A stretch of 56,953 nt of DNA from Lentzea tibetensis (GTDB lineage Bacteria; Actinomycetota; Actinomycetes; Mycobacteriales; Pseudonocardiaceae), in NCBI RefSeq assembly GCF_007845675.1, contig NZ_VOBR01000027.1, forward strand, positions 21,031-77,983, written 5' to 3'. Made by a program: the position numbers and the translations under genes. Every line of letters starts with the position of its first letter. The first letter of the stretch is position 1. The notes under the pieces were generated by a model, which saw only the letters and a list, made by a program, of their open reading frames with translations, was not told where the DNA came from and did not search any database. Of the stretch, positions 8,401-16,816 are shown piece after piece.

Positions 8401-8579
8401 TATCTTTTGGTATCTGCCGGTTTCGTCGGGCTCTCTTGGTACGTGCCGGTTTCGGCGGTGCTCCCTTGGTACCCGCCGGTTTGGGCGGCGCTCTCTTGAT
8501 ACCTGCCGGTATAGGCGGTGCTCCCTTGGCATCCGCCGGTTGGGCTGTGCTCTCTTGGTGCCTGCCGGTCGCGGTGGGT
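8401..8579. repeat. 30-bp degenerate tandem repeat, about 6 copies
   Basis: Units of 30 bases (one of 29) run head to tail with consensus CTCYCTTGGTACCTGCCGGT followed by about 10 variable bases. Starts are near 8401, 8431, 8461, 8491, 8521 and 8550. Copies differ at several positions each, so the array is old. A 30-base period keeps reading frame, but no credible protein results on either strand. Confidence 0.85.
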
Positions 8580-8587
8580 CGCCTGGC

Positions 8588-9025
8588 GTGCTGGCTTCGC
8601 CTCGCTCGCCGGGTGTCCGCCGCGCCGCAGAAGTCGCGGGCTTCCGCAACCCTGAGTCGTGCGGCGCCGCGTCTGCGCGGCCGGGATTGTCGGTGCTGGC
8701 TGGGAGCATCGATTCGGGGGTTCTCGCGGGCGGGGACGCCTGCGTGAGCATGGCTGCCTTCCGGGCCTGCCACGCTTCTGCCGGTGGGGCTGGTGCTCGC
8801 TGCGCTTCTGCCGGCGGTGTGTGGCTCGCCTTCGTTTCTGCTGGTCCGTGGCGCGTTGCTCGGTGTGCTGGCTCCGCTTCGCTCGCGGGGGTGTCCGCCG
8901 TGCCGCAGAAAGTGCAGCCTGTCGCACCCCGGTTTCGTGGTTGGTGCGTCGGCGGGGCCGGGGATTGTCGGTGCTGGCTGGGAGCATCGATTCGGGGGTT
9001 CTCATGTGCGGAGGACGCCTGCGGG
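8588..9025. repeat. diverged direct duplication of about 160 bp, offset 278 bp
   Basis: Segment 8588-8745 reappears at about 8866-9025. The best-conserved core is 41 bases, identical at 8685-8725 and 8963-9003 (it contains GGGAGCATCGATTCGGGGGT). Flanking parts (GTGTCCGCCG.GCCGCAGAA and GGACGCCTGCG.GAGC) match with substitutions. Confidence 0.75.
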
Positions 9026-9162
9026 AGCGCGCGCGGAAGCCGGGTTGAGCGGAGTGAGCGGCAGCCGGGGCGAGGCAGATACCCCATACCCGGCGAAACG
9101 TGCCCGGTGCCACACCCCGTCACTACCAGGCTGACCACCCCTCAGCCTGGCAAAGTGTGGCC

Positions 9163-10194
9163 ATGACGGAGCCAGCGGACTTCGACGTGCTGCTATCCGG
9201 GACGGTGTTCCTGGACATCATCTTCACGGGCCTCCCGCGGCCCCCGGCAGCAGGCACAGAGGTCTGGGCCGAGGGCCTGGGCTCATGTCCTGGCGGAATA
9301 GCCAACCTCGCGGTCGCGCTGAGGCGGCTCGAGCTCCGCACCGCGCTGGCCGCCGCCTTCGGTGAAGACGCTTACGGGGACTTCTGCTGGGACGTACTGG
9401 CCGACCAAGAGGGTGTGGACCTCAGTTACTGCCGCCGGTTCTACGGGTGGCATTCCCCGGTGACGGTCTCGATGGCCATGGACAGGGACCGGAGCATGGT
9501 CACTCACGGCCATCAGGCGCCGATCACCGCTGACGATCTGCTCAAGCCGCCGCCCAAGACGAAGGCTTGCTTCGTCCACGTCGAGCCGGAGCCGGACGAG
9601 TGGGTGCGGACGGCCAAGCGGAACGGGGCGTTGCTGTTCGCCGACATCGGGTGGGATCGGACCGAGGCGTGGGCGCCTGAGCTGCTGAAACGGCTCGACG
9701 GGTATGACGTGTTCCTGCCCAACCACGCTGAGGCGCAGTTGTACACGCGCACGGACACGCCGGAGAAAGCGGCCAAGCAGCTGGCCGAGCACGTGCCGGT
9801 CGTGGTGGTCACCCGAGGGGGCGGGGGAGCGGTGGCCGTCGACCAGACCACGAACGAAGTGGTGGACGTGCCGGGGCTCAACGTCGCTCAGCTCGATGCG
9901 ACTGGGGCGGGGGACGTGTTTGGGGCGGGGTTCGTCATGGGCACTCTCGCCGGGTGGCCGTTGGAGCACCGGGTGCGGTTCGCGAACCTGTGCGCGGCGT
10001 TGTCGGTGCAGCACTTCGGCGGAAGCTTGAGCGCGCCGGGCTGGGGGGACATCGCGGTGTGGTGGCGAACGGTCAGCAGGCGGCAGGACGACGAGCTCGC
10101 CAAGTACGGGTTCCTGGACGACGTGTTGCCGCACCACGCCGGGGTGGAGGTGAGAAGGGCCAGTCCGACCATCGGGCTGCGGATACTCCGGTAG
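9163..10194 (+). CDS. PfkB/ribokinase-family carbohydrate kinase
   Basis: From ATG 9163 the product has 343 residues. The first PfkB signature is visible as PGGIANLAVALRRLEL (about 43-58) and the second as DATGAGDVFGAGFVMG, whose Asp is the catalytic base (GAGD anion hole). VVVTRGGGGAVAVD precedes it. Members phosphorylate sugars or nucleosides with ATP in the cytoplasm. The substrate is not deducible. The gene stands alone between the repeat region and the PBP gene, and no other sugar-metabolism gene adjoins it. Confidence 0.87.
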   Translation: MTEPADFDVLLSGTVFLDIIFTGLPRPPAAGTEVWAEGLGSCPGGIANLAVALRRLELRTALAAAFGEDAYGDFCWDVLADQEGVDLSYCRRFYGWHSPVTVSMAMDRDRSMVTHGHQAPITADDLLKPPPKTKACFVHVEPEPDEWVRTAKRNGALLFADIGWDRTEAWAPELLKRLDGYDVFLPNHAEAQLYTRTDTPEKAAKQLAEHVPVVVVTRGGGGAVAVDQTTNEVVDVPGLNVAQLDATGAGDVFGAGFVMGTLAGWPLEHRVRFANLCAALSVQHFGGSLSAPGWGDIAVWWRTVSRRQDDELAKYGFLDDVLPHHAGVEVRRASPTIGLRILR

Positions 10195-10290
10195 GTTGAA
10201 ATCAGTCGATCAGCGGAAGCAACCTCGCAGGGGTCTCGCGCGACTAATCATGCAGGGGATCTCAGGGGTTGGAAGGAGTGGCGGTTTCTC

Positions 10291-12405
10291 GTGTTCGCCG
10301 CGCGTGCGTCAGGTCTGGTCAAGTTGGTGGGGTTGTGCCTGACGGCGGGTGTGCTGCTCGCCGCCATGATGTTCCCCGTCGTGGGCGGGCTCGGGCTCGC
10401 GTCGAACCGGGCGGCCGACACCGTCGACCAGACGTCGGGTGAGTTGGCCAAGGGCGAGCTGCCGCTCGTCACGACCATCCTCGACATGAACGGCGCGCCG
10501 ATCGCCTACCTGTACGACCAGTACCGGATTCCGTTGGAGCCCAACCAGATCGCCGACACGATGAAGGCGGCGATCATCGCGATCGAGGACAAGCGATTCT
10601 ACGACCACCAGGGCGTCGACTGGCAGGGCGTCATGCGCGCCGCCGCCAAGGCCGGTGTGGAGGGCGAGACCAGCCAGGGCGCCTCGACGCTGACGCAGCA
10701 GTACGTCAAGAACTACATGGCCTTCGTGCTCGGCGCGGACGACGAGTCCGCCGCGTGGGAGAAGGCCACCGAGGCGACCATCGGCCGCAAGATGCGGGAG
10801 GCGCGGGTCGCGCTCCAGGTCGAGCAGCAGATGAAGAAGGACGAGATCCTCGCCGGATACCTCAACATCGTGCCGCTCGGCAACCAGACCTACGGCGTCG
10901 GTGCGGCGGCCAAGGCGTACTTCGGCACCACCGCGGACAAGCTGACCGTGCCGCAGGCCGCGCTGCTCGCCGCCATCGCGAACCGGCCCAGCTCGCTCAA
11001 CCCCGGCACGAACCCGGACAAGGCGCTGGAGCGCCGCAACCTGGTGATCGACCGGATGAAGGACAACCGCGCGTTCGGCGACGACGCCGAAGAGGCGAAG
11101 AAGAAGGCCGAGGAGTACAAGGCCGCGCCGCTCGGCGTCGTGCCGGACCTGCAGATCCTGCCCAAGGGCTGCGTCGGCGCCGGTGACGGCCCGATCTACG
11201 GCTTCTTCTGCGAGTACCTCCTCGAGTACCTGCAGAAGTCCGGCATCACGAAGAAGCAGCTGCAGCGCGGCGGCCTCACGATCCACACGACGATGGACCC
11301 GGACGCCACGAAGGCCGCGAAGGCGTCGGCCGAGCAGCAGGTCGCCAAGACCACCAACGGCGTCGCGAACGCCATGTCGATCGTCGCGCCCGGCCAGGAC
11401 AAGCACCGGGTGCGCGCGCTGGTCGCGAACCGGGACTTCGGCAACAACGCCGAGCTCGGCCAGACCGCGCGGCCCATCCCGGCCGAGGTCGTCCCGTTCG
11501 GCGCCGGCTCGATCGCCAAGGTGTTCACCGCGGCGGCCGCGCTGGACAAGGGCGTCGCCGGCATCGACAAGACCATCGACGTCCCGAAGGTCTACACGTC
11601 CAGGGTCTACCGCGACGGCAACAAGGGCTACACCGTCAAGAACGCCGGTGACTACAAGGACAAGATGACGCTTACCGAGGCGCTCGCGAGCTCGCCGAAC
11701 ACCGGGTTCATCATCCTGTCCGAGAAGGCCGGCCTGAACAACGTCGTCGACATGGCCTACAAGCTGGGCATGCGGGAGACGCTCCAGGGCGTCAACCTCG
11801 GCGGCGAGCCGCTCAAGGCGGACAAGTCGAACGGTCCCTCGCAGGGCGACCAGTTCAAGCAGGGCAACATGGGCTCGTTCACCCTCGGACCGGGCGCGAC
11901 CAGCATCCTCGAGCTGTCGAACGTGGCGGCCACGCTGATGAGCGACGGCCGCTGGTGCCCGCCGACGCCGGTGGAGAAGGTGCTCGACCGCGACGGCAAG
12001 GAGATCGCGCTCAAGGAGCAGCCGTGCGAGGAGGCGGTCAACCCCGACCTCGCCCACGCGATGGTGCAGGGCATGAGCAAGGACACCATCAGCGGCACGG
12101 CGGCCGACGCGGCGCGCAACGCGGGCTGGACCCGGCCGGCGATGGGCAAGACCGGCACCACGGAGAACCACCACTCGGTCGCGTTCCTGGCCGCGACGCC
12201 GCAGTACGCGGGCGCCGTGATGACCTACGCGGACGGCAACAACCCGCAGGCGATCTGCCCCAACCCGATCCGCCTCTGCGGCAACGCCAGCGGTGTGTTC
12301 GGCGGCCAGGTCGCGGCGCCGACGTGGTTCAACGCGATGAAGGCGATCCACGACAGCAAGGGGTTGCCGCCGGCACCGCTTCCGCAGGCGACGCGCTACC
12401 GGTGA
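10291..12405 (+). CDS. class A penicillin-binding protein (transglycosylase-transpeptidase)
   Basis: The 704-residue protein has one N-terminal membrane segment (about residues 10-35). The GT51 glycosyltransferase domain shows IEDKRFYDHQGVD (catalytic Glu about 99), GASTLTQQYVKN and KDEILAGYLNIVPLG. The transpeptidase domain follows with SIAK (Ser about 407, Lys 410), SPN (about 468-470) and KTGT (about 620). It polymerises and cross-links peptidoglycan outside the membrane. There is no PASTA domain and the C-terminus is short. The start is GTG 10291, with GGAAGGAG about 12 bases upstream. A strong terminator follows, so it looks monocistronic. Confidence 0.93.
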   Translation: MFAARASGLVKLVGLCLTAGVLLAAMMFPVVGGLGLASNRAADTVDQTSGELAKGELPLVTTILDMNGAPIAYLYDQYRIPLEPNQIADTMKAAIIAIEDKRFYDHQGVDWQGVMRAAAKAGVEGETSQGASTLTQQYVKNYMAFVLGADDESAAWEKATEATIGRKMREARVALQVEQQMKKDEILAGYLNIVPLGNQTYGVGAAAKAYFGTTADKLTVPQAALLAAIANRPSSLNPGTNPDKALERRNLVIDRMKDNRAFGDDAEEAKKKAEEYKAAPLGVVPDLQILPKGCVGAGDGPIYGFFCEYLLEYLQKSGITKKQLQRGGLTIHTTMDPDATKAAKASAEQQVAKTTNGVANAMSIVAPGQDKHRVRALVANRDFGNNAELGQTARPIPAEVVPFGAGSIAKVFTAAAALDKGVAGIDKTIDVPKVYTSRVYRDGNKGYTVKNAGDYKDKMTLTEALASSPNTGFIILSEKAGLNNVVDMAYKLGMRETLQGVNLGGEPLKADKSNGPSQGDQFKQGNMGSFTLGPGATSILELSNVAATLMSDGRWCPPTPVEKVLDRDGKEIALKEQPCEEAVNPDLAHAMVQGMSKDTISGTAADAARNAGWTRPAMGKTGTTENHHSVAFLAATPQYAGAVMTYADGNNPQAICPNPIRLCGNASGVFGGQVAAPTWFNAMKAIHDSKGLPPAPLPQATRYR

Positions 12406-12433
12406 ATCTTTCACGATAAAGCTACTGACCAGC

Positions 12434-12475
12434 AACAACGGCCGGGCCAGCAATGGTCCGGCCGTTGTTATTTTT
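12434..12475 (+). terminator. rho-independent terminator after the PBP gene
   Basis: A 15-bp stem (AACAACGGCCGGGCC / GGTCCGGCCGTTGTT, one G-U pair) with a 6-base loop is followed by ATTTTT. This is a classical intrinsic terminator 29 bases after the PBP stop. Confidence 0.9.
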
Positions 12476-12691
12476 GGGCCAGCACGTCTCGATACGCTGT
12501 GTAGTCGAACGTGGGCTTAGTCACCCAAACGCCCTGTTGGGTTTGTCTTTCGCCATCACATCGGGTTACGTTCCCTGCCGCATGTCACGGTTCGGTCTCG
12601 AAGAGGACACGGAGTCGCGCCCCGAAGCGGCACCAAGTCGGATCCCCCGCCGACGTCCTGACCGGACTCCCCGATGCATGGAGGCACTACA

Positions 12692-13468
12692 TTGGCTCGG
12701 CACCGCACGGAGGGTGAAAGACAGGTCGTCCGCACGAAGGCGGCGGCAATCGTGGTCGCGGCAGGCGCACTCGCAGGAGTTGCGGGCATCGCCAACGCGA
12801 CCGGTGGTCCCCAGGGCCGCGACATCGTCCCGATGGCAGGCAGCACCGATCTCGCCGCCGCGCTCGTCGCGACGCAGCAGGTGCAGGACGGCGGCCCGAT
12901 CCGCACGGTCCACGCCATCAACCCCGGCAGCGAGACCGTCAAGCTGCTCCAGGCGGAGCAGATCCAGGCGCAGTACCACGTGCGCCAGGCGCTCCAGACC
13001 GCGCAGGACGGCTACAACGTCCGGCAGGAGGCCATCCGCAAGGAGCAGGCCCGGCTGGCCGCTGAGGCCGAGGCCAAGCGCCCCAAGTGCGTGAAGCCCA
13101 CCCAGGGCACGTTCACGTCCGGGTTCGGTGCCCGCTGGGGCACCTCGCACAACGGCGTGGACATCGCGAACGCCATCGGCACGCCGATCCTGTCCGCGAT
13201 GAACGGCGTCGTCGTCGAGGCCGGCCCCGCCAGCGGCTTCGGCCTGTGGGTCCGCGTGCAGCACGACGACGGCACGATCACCGTCTACGGCCACGTCGAC
13301 ACCATCACCGCCCAGAAGGGCACCAAGGTCCGCGCGGGCGACCAGATCGCCACGATGGGCAACCGCGGCCAGTCCACCGGTCCGCACCTGCACTTCGAGG
13401 TCTGGGTCGGCGGCTCGCAGAAGATCAACCCCGTCGGCTGGCTCGCGGAGCGCGGCGTCTCCCTGTGA
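12692..13468 (+). CDS. secreted M23 (LytM-type) metallopeptidase
   Basis: The preferred start is TTG 12692, 7 bases behind GGAGG (12680-12684). An ATG at 12674 is in frame but would overlap that site. The 258-residue product has a signal-anchor-like segment (about 15-37), a helical or coiled region rich in Gln/Ala/Glu (about 85-130) and a C-terminal LytM domain. The zinc ligands are HNGVD (His 153, Asp 157) and HLHFE (His 234), with YGHVD supplying a further His. These enzymes cut peptidoglycan stem peptides, or activate amidases if degenerate; all ligands are present here. Two hairpins follow the stop. Confidence 0.88.
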   Translation: MARHRTEGERQVVRTKAAAIVVAAGALAGVAGIANATGGPQGRDIVPMAGSTDLAAALVATQQVQDGGPIRTVHAINPGSETVKLLQAEQIQAQYHVRQALQTAQDGYNVRQEAIRKEQARLAAEAEAKRPKCVKPTQGTFTSGFGARWGTSHNGVDIANAIGTPILSAMNGVVVEAGPASGFGLWVRVQHDDGTITVYGHVDTITAQKGTKVRAGDQIATMGNRGQSTGPHLHFEVWVGGSQKINPVGWLAERGVSL

Positions 13469-13552
13469 TGTGGCCTTTCGGCCACAGCGGTGACCGATCA
13501 CCTTGACTTAGCCTCCCGTTCCGCGCCCAGGTGAACCCTGGCGCGGAACGGG
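13469..13552 (+). terminator. double hairpin terminator after the M23 gene
   Basis: Hairpin one is TGTGGCC-TTTC-GGCCACA (13469-13486). Hairpin two has a 13-bp perfect stem CCCGTTCCGCGCC / GGCGCGGAACGGG (13515-13552). The second ends 9 bases before the next start codon, so it separates the two transcription units. Confidence 0.65.
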
Positions 13553-13561
13553 TGGTGTCAC

Positions 13562-15088
13562 GTGATCTTCCGCAGCCCGCTGCCGCCGGTGCCGATCCCC
13601 GATCGCACGCTCACCGAGCACGTGCTGGCAGGCGCCGCCGCCCGAGCGGACCGGCCCGCCGTCGTCGACGGGCTCACCGGTGACCTCATCACCTACGGCG
13701 AGCTGGCGCGGCGGGTCGAACTGGCCGCTGCCGGGCTCGTGCGGCTCGGCGTACGGTCAGGTGACGTGGTCGCGCTGGTCAGCCACAACCAACCCCTGTT
13801 CGCGGTCGCGCTGCACGCCATCACCGCGGCGGGAGCGACCGTCGCCCTCGTCAACCCGGCGCTCACCCCGGCCGAGATCGGGCACCTGTTGACGATCTCG
13901 CGCGCGACCGTCGCGATCTGCTCCCGCCAGTCGGCGGGCGCCGTCCGCGCGACGGGCTTCCCGGTGCTCCCGCTCGAGGACCTCCCAGACGGTCGGGCGC
14001 CGCTGCCGCGCCGCGACCCCGCCACGACGGCCGCCGCGATCCTCTTCTCCAGCGGCACCACCGGCGTCACCAAGGCCGTGCGGCACACGCACCGCGGCCT
14101 CGTCGCGAACCTGGAGCAGACCAGGGCGGGCTGGCGCCTCACCGAGCACGACGTGCTGGCGGCCGTGCTCCCGTTCTTCCACGTCTTCGGCTTCTCGATC
14201 GTCCTGAACTCCGGGCTGCTCGCGGGCGCGACCGTGGTCGCGATGCCCAGGTTCGACGCCACCGGCTACCTCGGCCTGCTCCGGCGGCACGGCGTGACGC
14301 GCGCGTACCTCGTACCGCCGATGGTCGCCGCGCTCGCGTCGTCCGGCGAGACCCCCGACCTCCCCGCGCTGCGCTACGCCGTGTGCGGCGCCGCGCCGCT
14401 CGACGACGAGCAGCGCGCGCGTGCCGAGCTCGTGCTCGGCTGCCCCATCCGGCAGGGCTACGGGCTGACCGAAGCGGGCGGCACGCACCAGACGTTCGAC
14501 GACGACTTCGCGGCGGGCGACGCGCGCGCCGTCGGCACGCTGTCGCCCGGCACCGAGGCGCGCCTGGTCGAGCCGGGCACGCGGATCGACGTCGCGCCCG
14601 GTCGGCCCGGTGAGCTGCTGATCAGGGGACCGCAGGTCATGGCGGGCTACGTCGGTGAGGACGAGGCGACGGCCGCGGCGCTCGGCGACGGCTGGCTGAG
14701 CACCGGCGACCTGATGTCGGTCGACGAGGCAGGCCGGTTCCACGTGCTGGACCGCATCAAGGAGATGATCAAGTACAAGGGCTACCAGGTCGCGCCCGCC
14801 GAGCTCGAGGCGTTGCTGCGCACGCACGAGCTCGTCGCGGACGCCGCCGTCGTCGGGGTGCCCGACGCGGTGGCAGGCGAGGTGCCCAAGGCGTTCGTGG
14901 TGCTCAGCGGACCGCTCGACGCCGACGAGCTGATCTCGTGGGTAGCGGCGAGAATCGCTCCCTACAAGAAGGTGCGGGCCGTCGAGTTCGTCACACACGT
15001 ACCCCGGTCGGTGTCCGGCAAGATCCTTCGGAGGCTGCTCAGTGGCGAAAGCGCGTGCGCGGCCGGACCGTCAGTGAATCGCGGGTGA
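13562..15088 (+). CDS. AMP-binding acyl-CoA ligase (4-coumarate/fatty-acyl-CoA ligase-like)
   Basis: A 508-residue adenylate-forming enzyme starting at GTG 13562. Core motifs are present: the P-loop-like LFSSGTTGVTKAV (about 162-174), FFHVFGF, YGLTEAGG (A5), GWLSTGDLM (A7), LDRIKEMIKYKGYQVAP (A8) and the catalytic Lys near PRSVSGKILRR (A10). It activates a carboxylic acid as acyl-AMP and transfers it to CoA. The overall pattern resembles plant 4CL-type and medium-chain ligases, but the acid is not predictable. The downstream hypothetical gene begins 24 bases later and may be co-transcribed. Confidence 0.9.
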   Translation: MIFRSPLPPVPIPDRTLTEHVLAGAAARADRPAVVDGLTGDLITYGELARRVELAAAGLVRLGVRSGDVVALVSHNQPLFAVALHAITAAGATVALVNPALTPAEIGHLLTISRATVAICSRQSAGAVRATGFPVLPLEDLPDGRAPLPRRDPATTAAAILFSSGTTGVTKAVRHTHRGLVANLEQTRAGWRLTEHDVLAAVLPFFHVFGFSIVLNSGLLAGATVVAMPRFDATGYLGLLRRHGVTRAYLVPPMVAALASSGETPDLPALRYAVCGAAPLDDEQRARAELVLGCPIRQGYGLTEAGGTHQTFDDDFAAGDARAVGTLSPGTEARLVEPGTRIDVAPGRPGELLIRGPQVMAGYVGEDEATAAALGDGWLSTGDLMSVDEAGRFHVLDRIKEMIKYKGYQVAPAELEALLRTHELVADAAVVGVPDAVAGEVPKAFVVLSGPLDADELISWVAARIAPYKKVRAVEFVTHVPRSVSGKILRRLLSGESACAAGPSVNRG

Positions 15089-15112
15089 CGCCAAGGGGCT
15101 GAACACCAGAAG

Positions 15113-15784
15113 ATGACCGCACAAGCGCTTCGGATGCGCCGAAGGTCCTCAGTGGACCTCCCGGTGCTCTGCCTGCCCGCTGCCACCTCACCCTGTCGCG
15201 GGTGCTGCGACCTTCGAGAACCGGTCGGCCCGCCGCCGGCTGACCCCGTCGCGCGCGCCGTCCACCGGTGGGTGCTCGGGCATCACGGCGCGTTCCTGGC
15301 GTGGCGGTTCCTCGCGGACGCGTTGCGGCGCAACGACGTTCGCTGCGCGGTGCTCGGCTACGACACGTACTCGAGCATGCTGGAGTACTCGGGCAGCTGC
15401 ACCCGCGAGGTCTACGAAGAGGCGATCCGGCCGCTGATGACGGCCGCGCACCCGGCGTTCAGCGGCCGCTGGGCACGGGACTACGAGCCGATTCCGGCGC
15501 TCCTGCGCACCGCGCGAGCAGCGCTCGGCCGGGAGCGCGCCGCGCCGCTGACCGCCGCCAGCAGGCGGAACCTGCTCGCTCACCAGGCCGTGGTGCGCAA
15601 GCTCGTGCCGGGCGGGCCGTCGCTGCTGCGCGGCTCTGGGCGTGACGTGCACGCGCCGCCGACGGACCACGAGCGGGACCTGTTCGACGAGTTCTTCCTG
15701 GTGAGCCGCGGTCCCTGCTGCGAGCGGCGCTACCGCGCGCAGGTGCGTCGCGTGTTCGCCGCCATCCTGGTCGACGTTCCCTGA
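15113..15784 (+). CDS. hypothetical protein, Cys-containing, actinobacterial
   Basis: A 223-residue protein I cannot assign. Its N-terminus holds CRGCC, then a helical body with HRWVLGHHGAFLAWRFL, YDTYSSMLEYSGSCT and FSGRWARDYEPIPALL, and near the C-terminus GPCCERRYRAQVRR. Conserved-looking His, Cys and acidic clusters hint at an enzyme or metal binding. No signal peptide is convincing. It sits 24 bases behind the acyl-CoA ligase and could act with it. Confidence 0.6.
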   Translation: MTAQALRMRRRSSVDLPVLCLPAATSPCRGCCDLREPVGPPPADPVARAVHRWVLGHHGAFLAWRFLADALRRNDVRCAVLGYDTYSSMLEYSGSCTREVYEEAIRPLMTAAHPAFSGRWARDYEPIPALLRTARAALGRERAAPLTAASRRNLLAHQAVVRKLVPGGPSLLRGSGRDVHAPPTDHERDLFDEFFLVSRGPCCERRYRAQVRRVFAAILVDVP

Positions 15785-15804
15785 CTCGAAAGAGCTAAGC
15801 CTGC

Positions 15805-15822
15805 ATACCGACTGGTCGGTAT
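15805..15822. promoter_or_regulatory. TetR-type operator palindrome
   Basis: ATACCGAC-TG-GTCGGTAT is a perfect 8+8 palindrome with a 2-base centre, the form typical of TetR-family operators. It lies 42 bases upstream of the oxidoreductase start, in the promoter region of an operon whose second gene is a TetR regulator, so autoregulation is likely. Confidence 0.75.
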
Positions 15823-15864
15823 TCGGGTAGGGTGTGGCCCAAGTCTTGGACTTGGAGGCGTTTC

Positions 15865-16815
15865 ATGGGTCGTTGGGGCATCACGATGCCGCTGGTCGGC
15901 ACGTCGGTTCTGGAGCACCGCGCGCTGGTCGAGGAGCTGGCCGGGCTCGGGTACACCGACATCTGGTCGGCCGAGACGGCGGGCCACGACGCCTTCACGC
16001 CGCTCGCGCTCGCGTCGCAGTGGACCGACCTGCGGCTCGGCACGGCCATCGCGCCGGTCTACACGCGCGGACCGGCCACGCTGGCGATGCAGACCGCGAC
16101 GCTCGCCGAGGTGTCGCACGGCCGGTTCGTGCTCGGCATCGGCTCGTCGTCGCCCGCGATCGTGCAGAAGTGGAACGCGATCCCGTTCGAGGAGCCGTTC
16201 AAGCGCACGCGCGACACCCTGCGCTTCCTGAAGGCCGCGCTCGCGGGCGAGAAGGTGACGCACGAGTACGACACGTTCTCGGTCAGCGGCTTCAAGCTGG
16301 AGAACGCGCCCGCGCAGAAGGTGCCGATCATGCTCGCCGCGCTGCGGCCGAACATGCTCCGCCTGGCCGCGCGCGAGGCCGACGGCGCGATCACCAACTG
16401 GCTCGGCGCGGACGACGTGCCGAAGGTGCGCGAGGAGCTGGGCGGCGAGGCCGAGCTGGCGGCCCGGATCTTCGTCTGCCCGACCGAGGACACGGACGCG
16501 GCACGCGCGCTCGGTCGGATGCTGATCAGCTCGTACATGACGGTGCCCGCCTACGCGGCGTTCCACGAGTGGCTCGGCCGCGGCGAGGCCATGCGGCCGA
16601 TGCAGGAGGCGTGGGCCGCGGGCGACCGCAAGGGCGCGAACAAGGCCGTGCCGGACGAGGTCGTCGACCAGCTGATCATCCACGGCAGCGTCGACCACTG
16701 CCGCGCGCAGGTCGCGAAGTACCAGGCGAACGGCGTCGACACGCCGATCATCGCGCTGCTGCCGACCGGCGCGGACCAGTTCGACCTGGTGCGCGCGCTG
16801 GCGCCGGGGGCCTGA
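15865..16815 (+). CDS. LLM-class F420-dependent oxidoreductase (putative)
   Basis: A 316-residue luciferase-like TIM-barrel protein starting at ATG 15865 (GGAGG at 15854-15858). Family traits include GYTDIWSAE, TDLRLGTAIAPVYTRGP, TLAEVSHGRFVLGIGSSS and PIMLAALRPNMLRLAAREADGAITNW. Such proteins use F420H2 or FMN. In actinomycetes the LGIG...LAA.G.ML pattern usually indicates F420, so the cofactor is inference. It is co-transcribed with the TetR gene one base downstream and probably controlled by it. Confidence 0.88.
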   Translation: MGRWGITMPLVGTSVLEHRALVEELAGLGYTDIWSAETAGHDAFTPLALASQWTDLRLGTAIAPVYTRGPATLAMQTATLAEVSHGRFVLGIGSSSPAIVQKWNAIPFEEPFKRTRDTLRFLKAALAGEKVTHEYDTFSVSGFKLENAPAQKVPIMLAALRPNMLRLAAREADGAITNWLGADDVPKVREELGGEAELAARIFVCPTEDTDAARALGRMLISSYMTVPAYAAFHEWLGRGEAMRPMQEAWAAGDRKGANKAVPDEVVDQLIIHGSVDHCRAQVAKYQANGVDTPIIALLPTGADQFDLVRALAPGA

Positions 16816-16816
16816 C

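Larger units (their letters stand above)
8110..9162. repeat. about 1 kb non-coding repetitive region
   Basis: No credible gene is seen between the sigma factor and the PfkB kinase. Open frames exist on both strands but have Arg/Cys-rich or low-complexity translations and no ribosome binding sites. The plus strand is strongly G+T rich. The region holds short direct repeats of TTTCGGGCTTGGGT at 8127-8154, a large nested palindrome (8165-8297), a 30-bp tandem array (8401-8579) and a diverged direct duplication (about 8588-8745 and 8866-9025). Confidence 0.8.

Noticed and set aside
8342-9166. Long open frames in the GT-rich repeat region on both strands
   Set aside because: Translations are Arg/Ser/Cys-rich, follow the DNA repeats and lack ribosome binding sites; codon positions show no actinobacterial bias.
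10309-12453. Antisense open frame of over 700 codons across the PBP gene
   Set aside because: High GC removes stops from antisense frames; the translation is Arg/Val/Leu-rich without domains, while the plus strand has complete PBP motifs. Similar antisense frames over the GH95-like and S8 genes were dropped for the same reason.
12480-12691. c-di-AMP (ydaO) riboswitch upstream of the M23 peptidase
   Set aside because: Such genes often carry one in actinomycetes, but I could not find the paired elements or conserved core in this 210-base leader.
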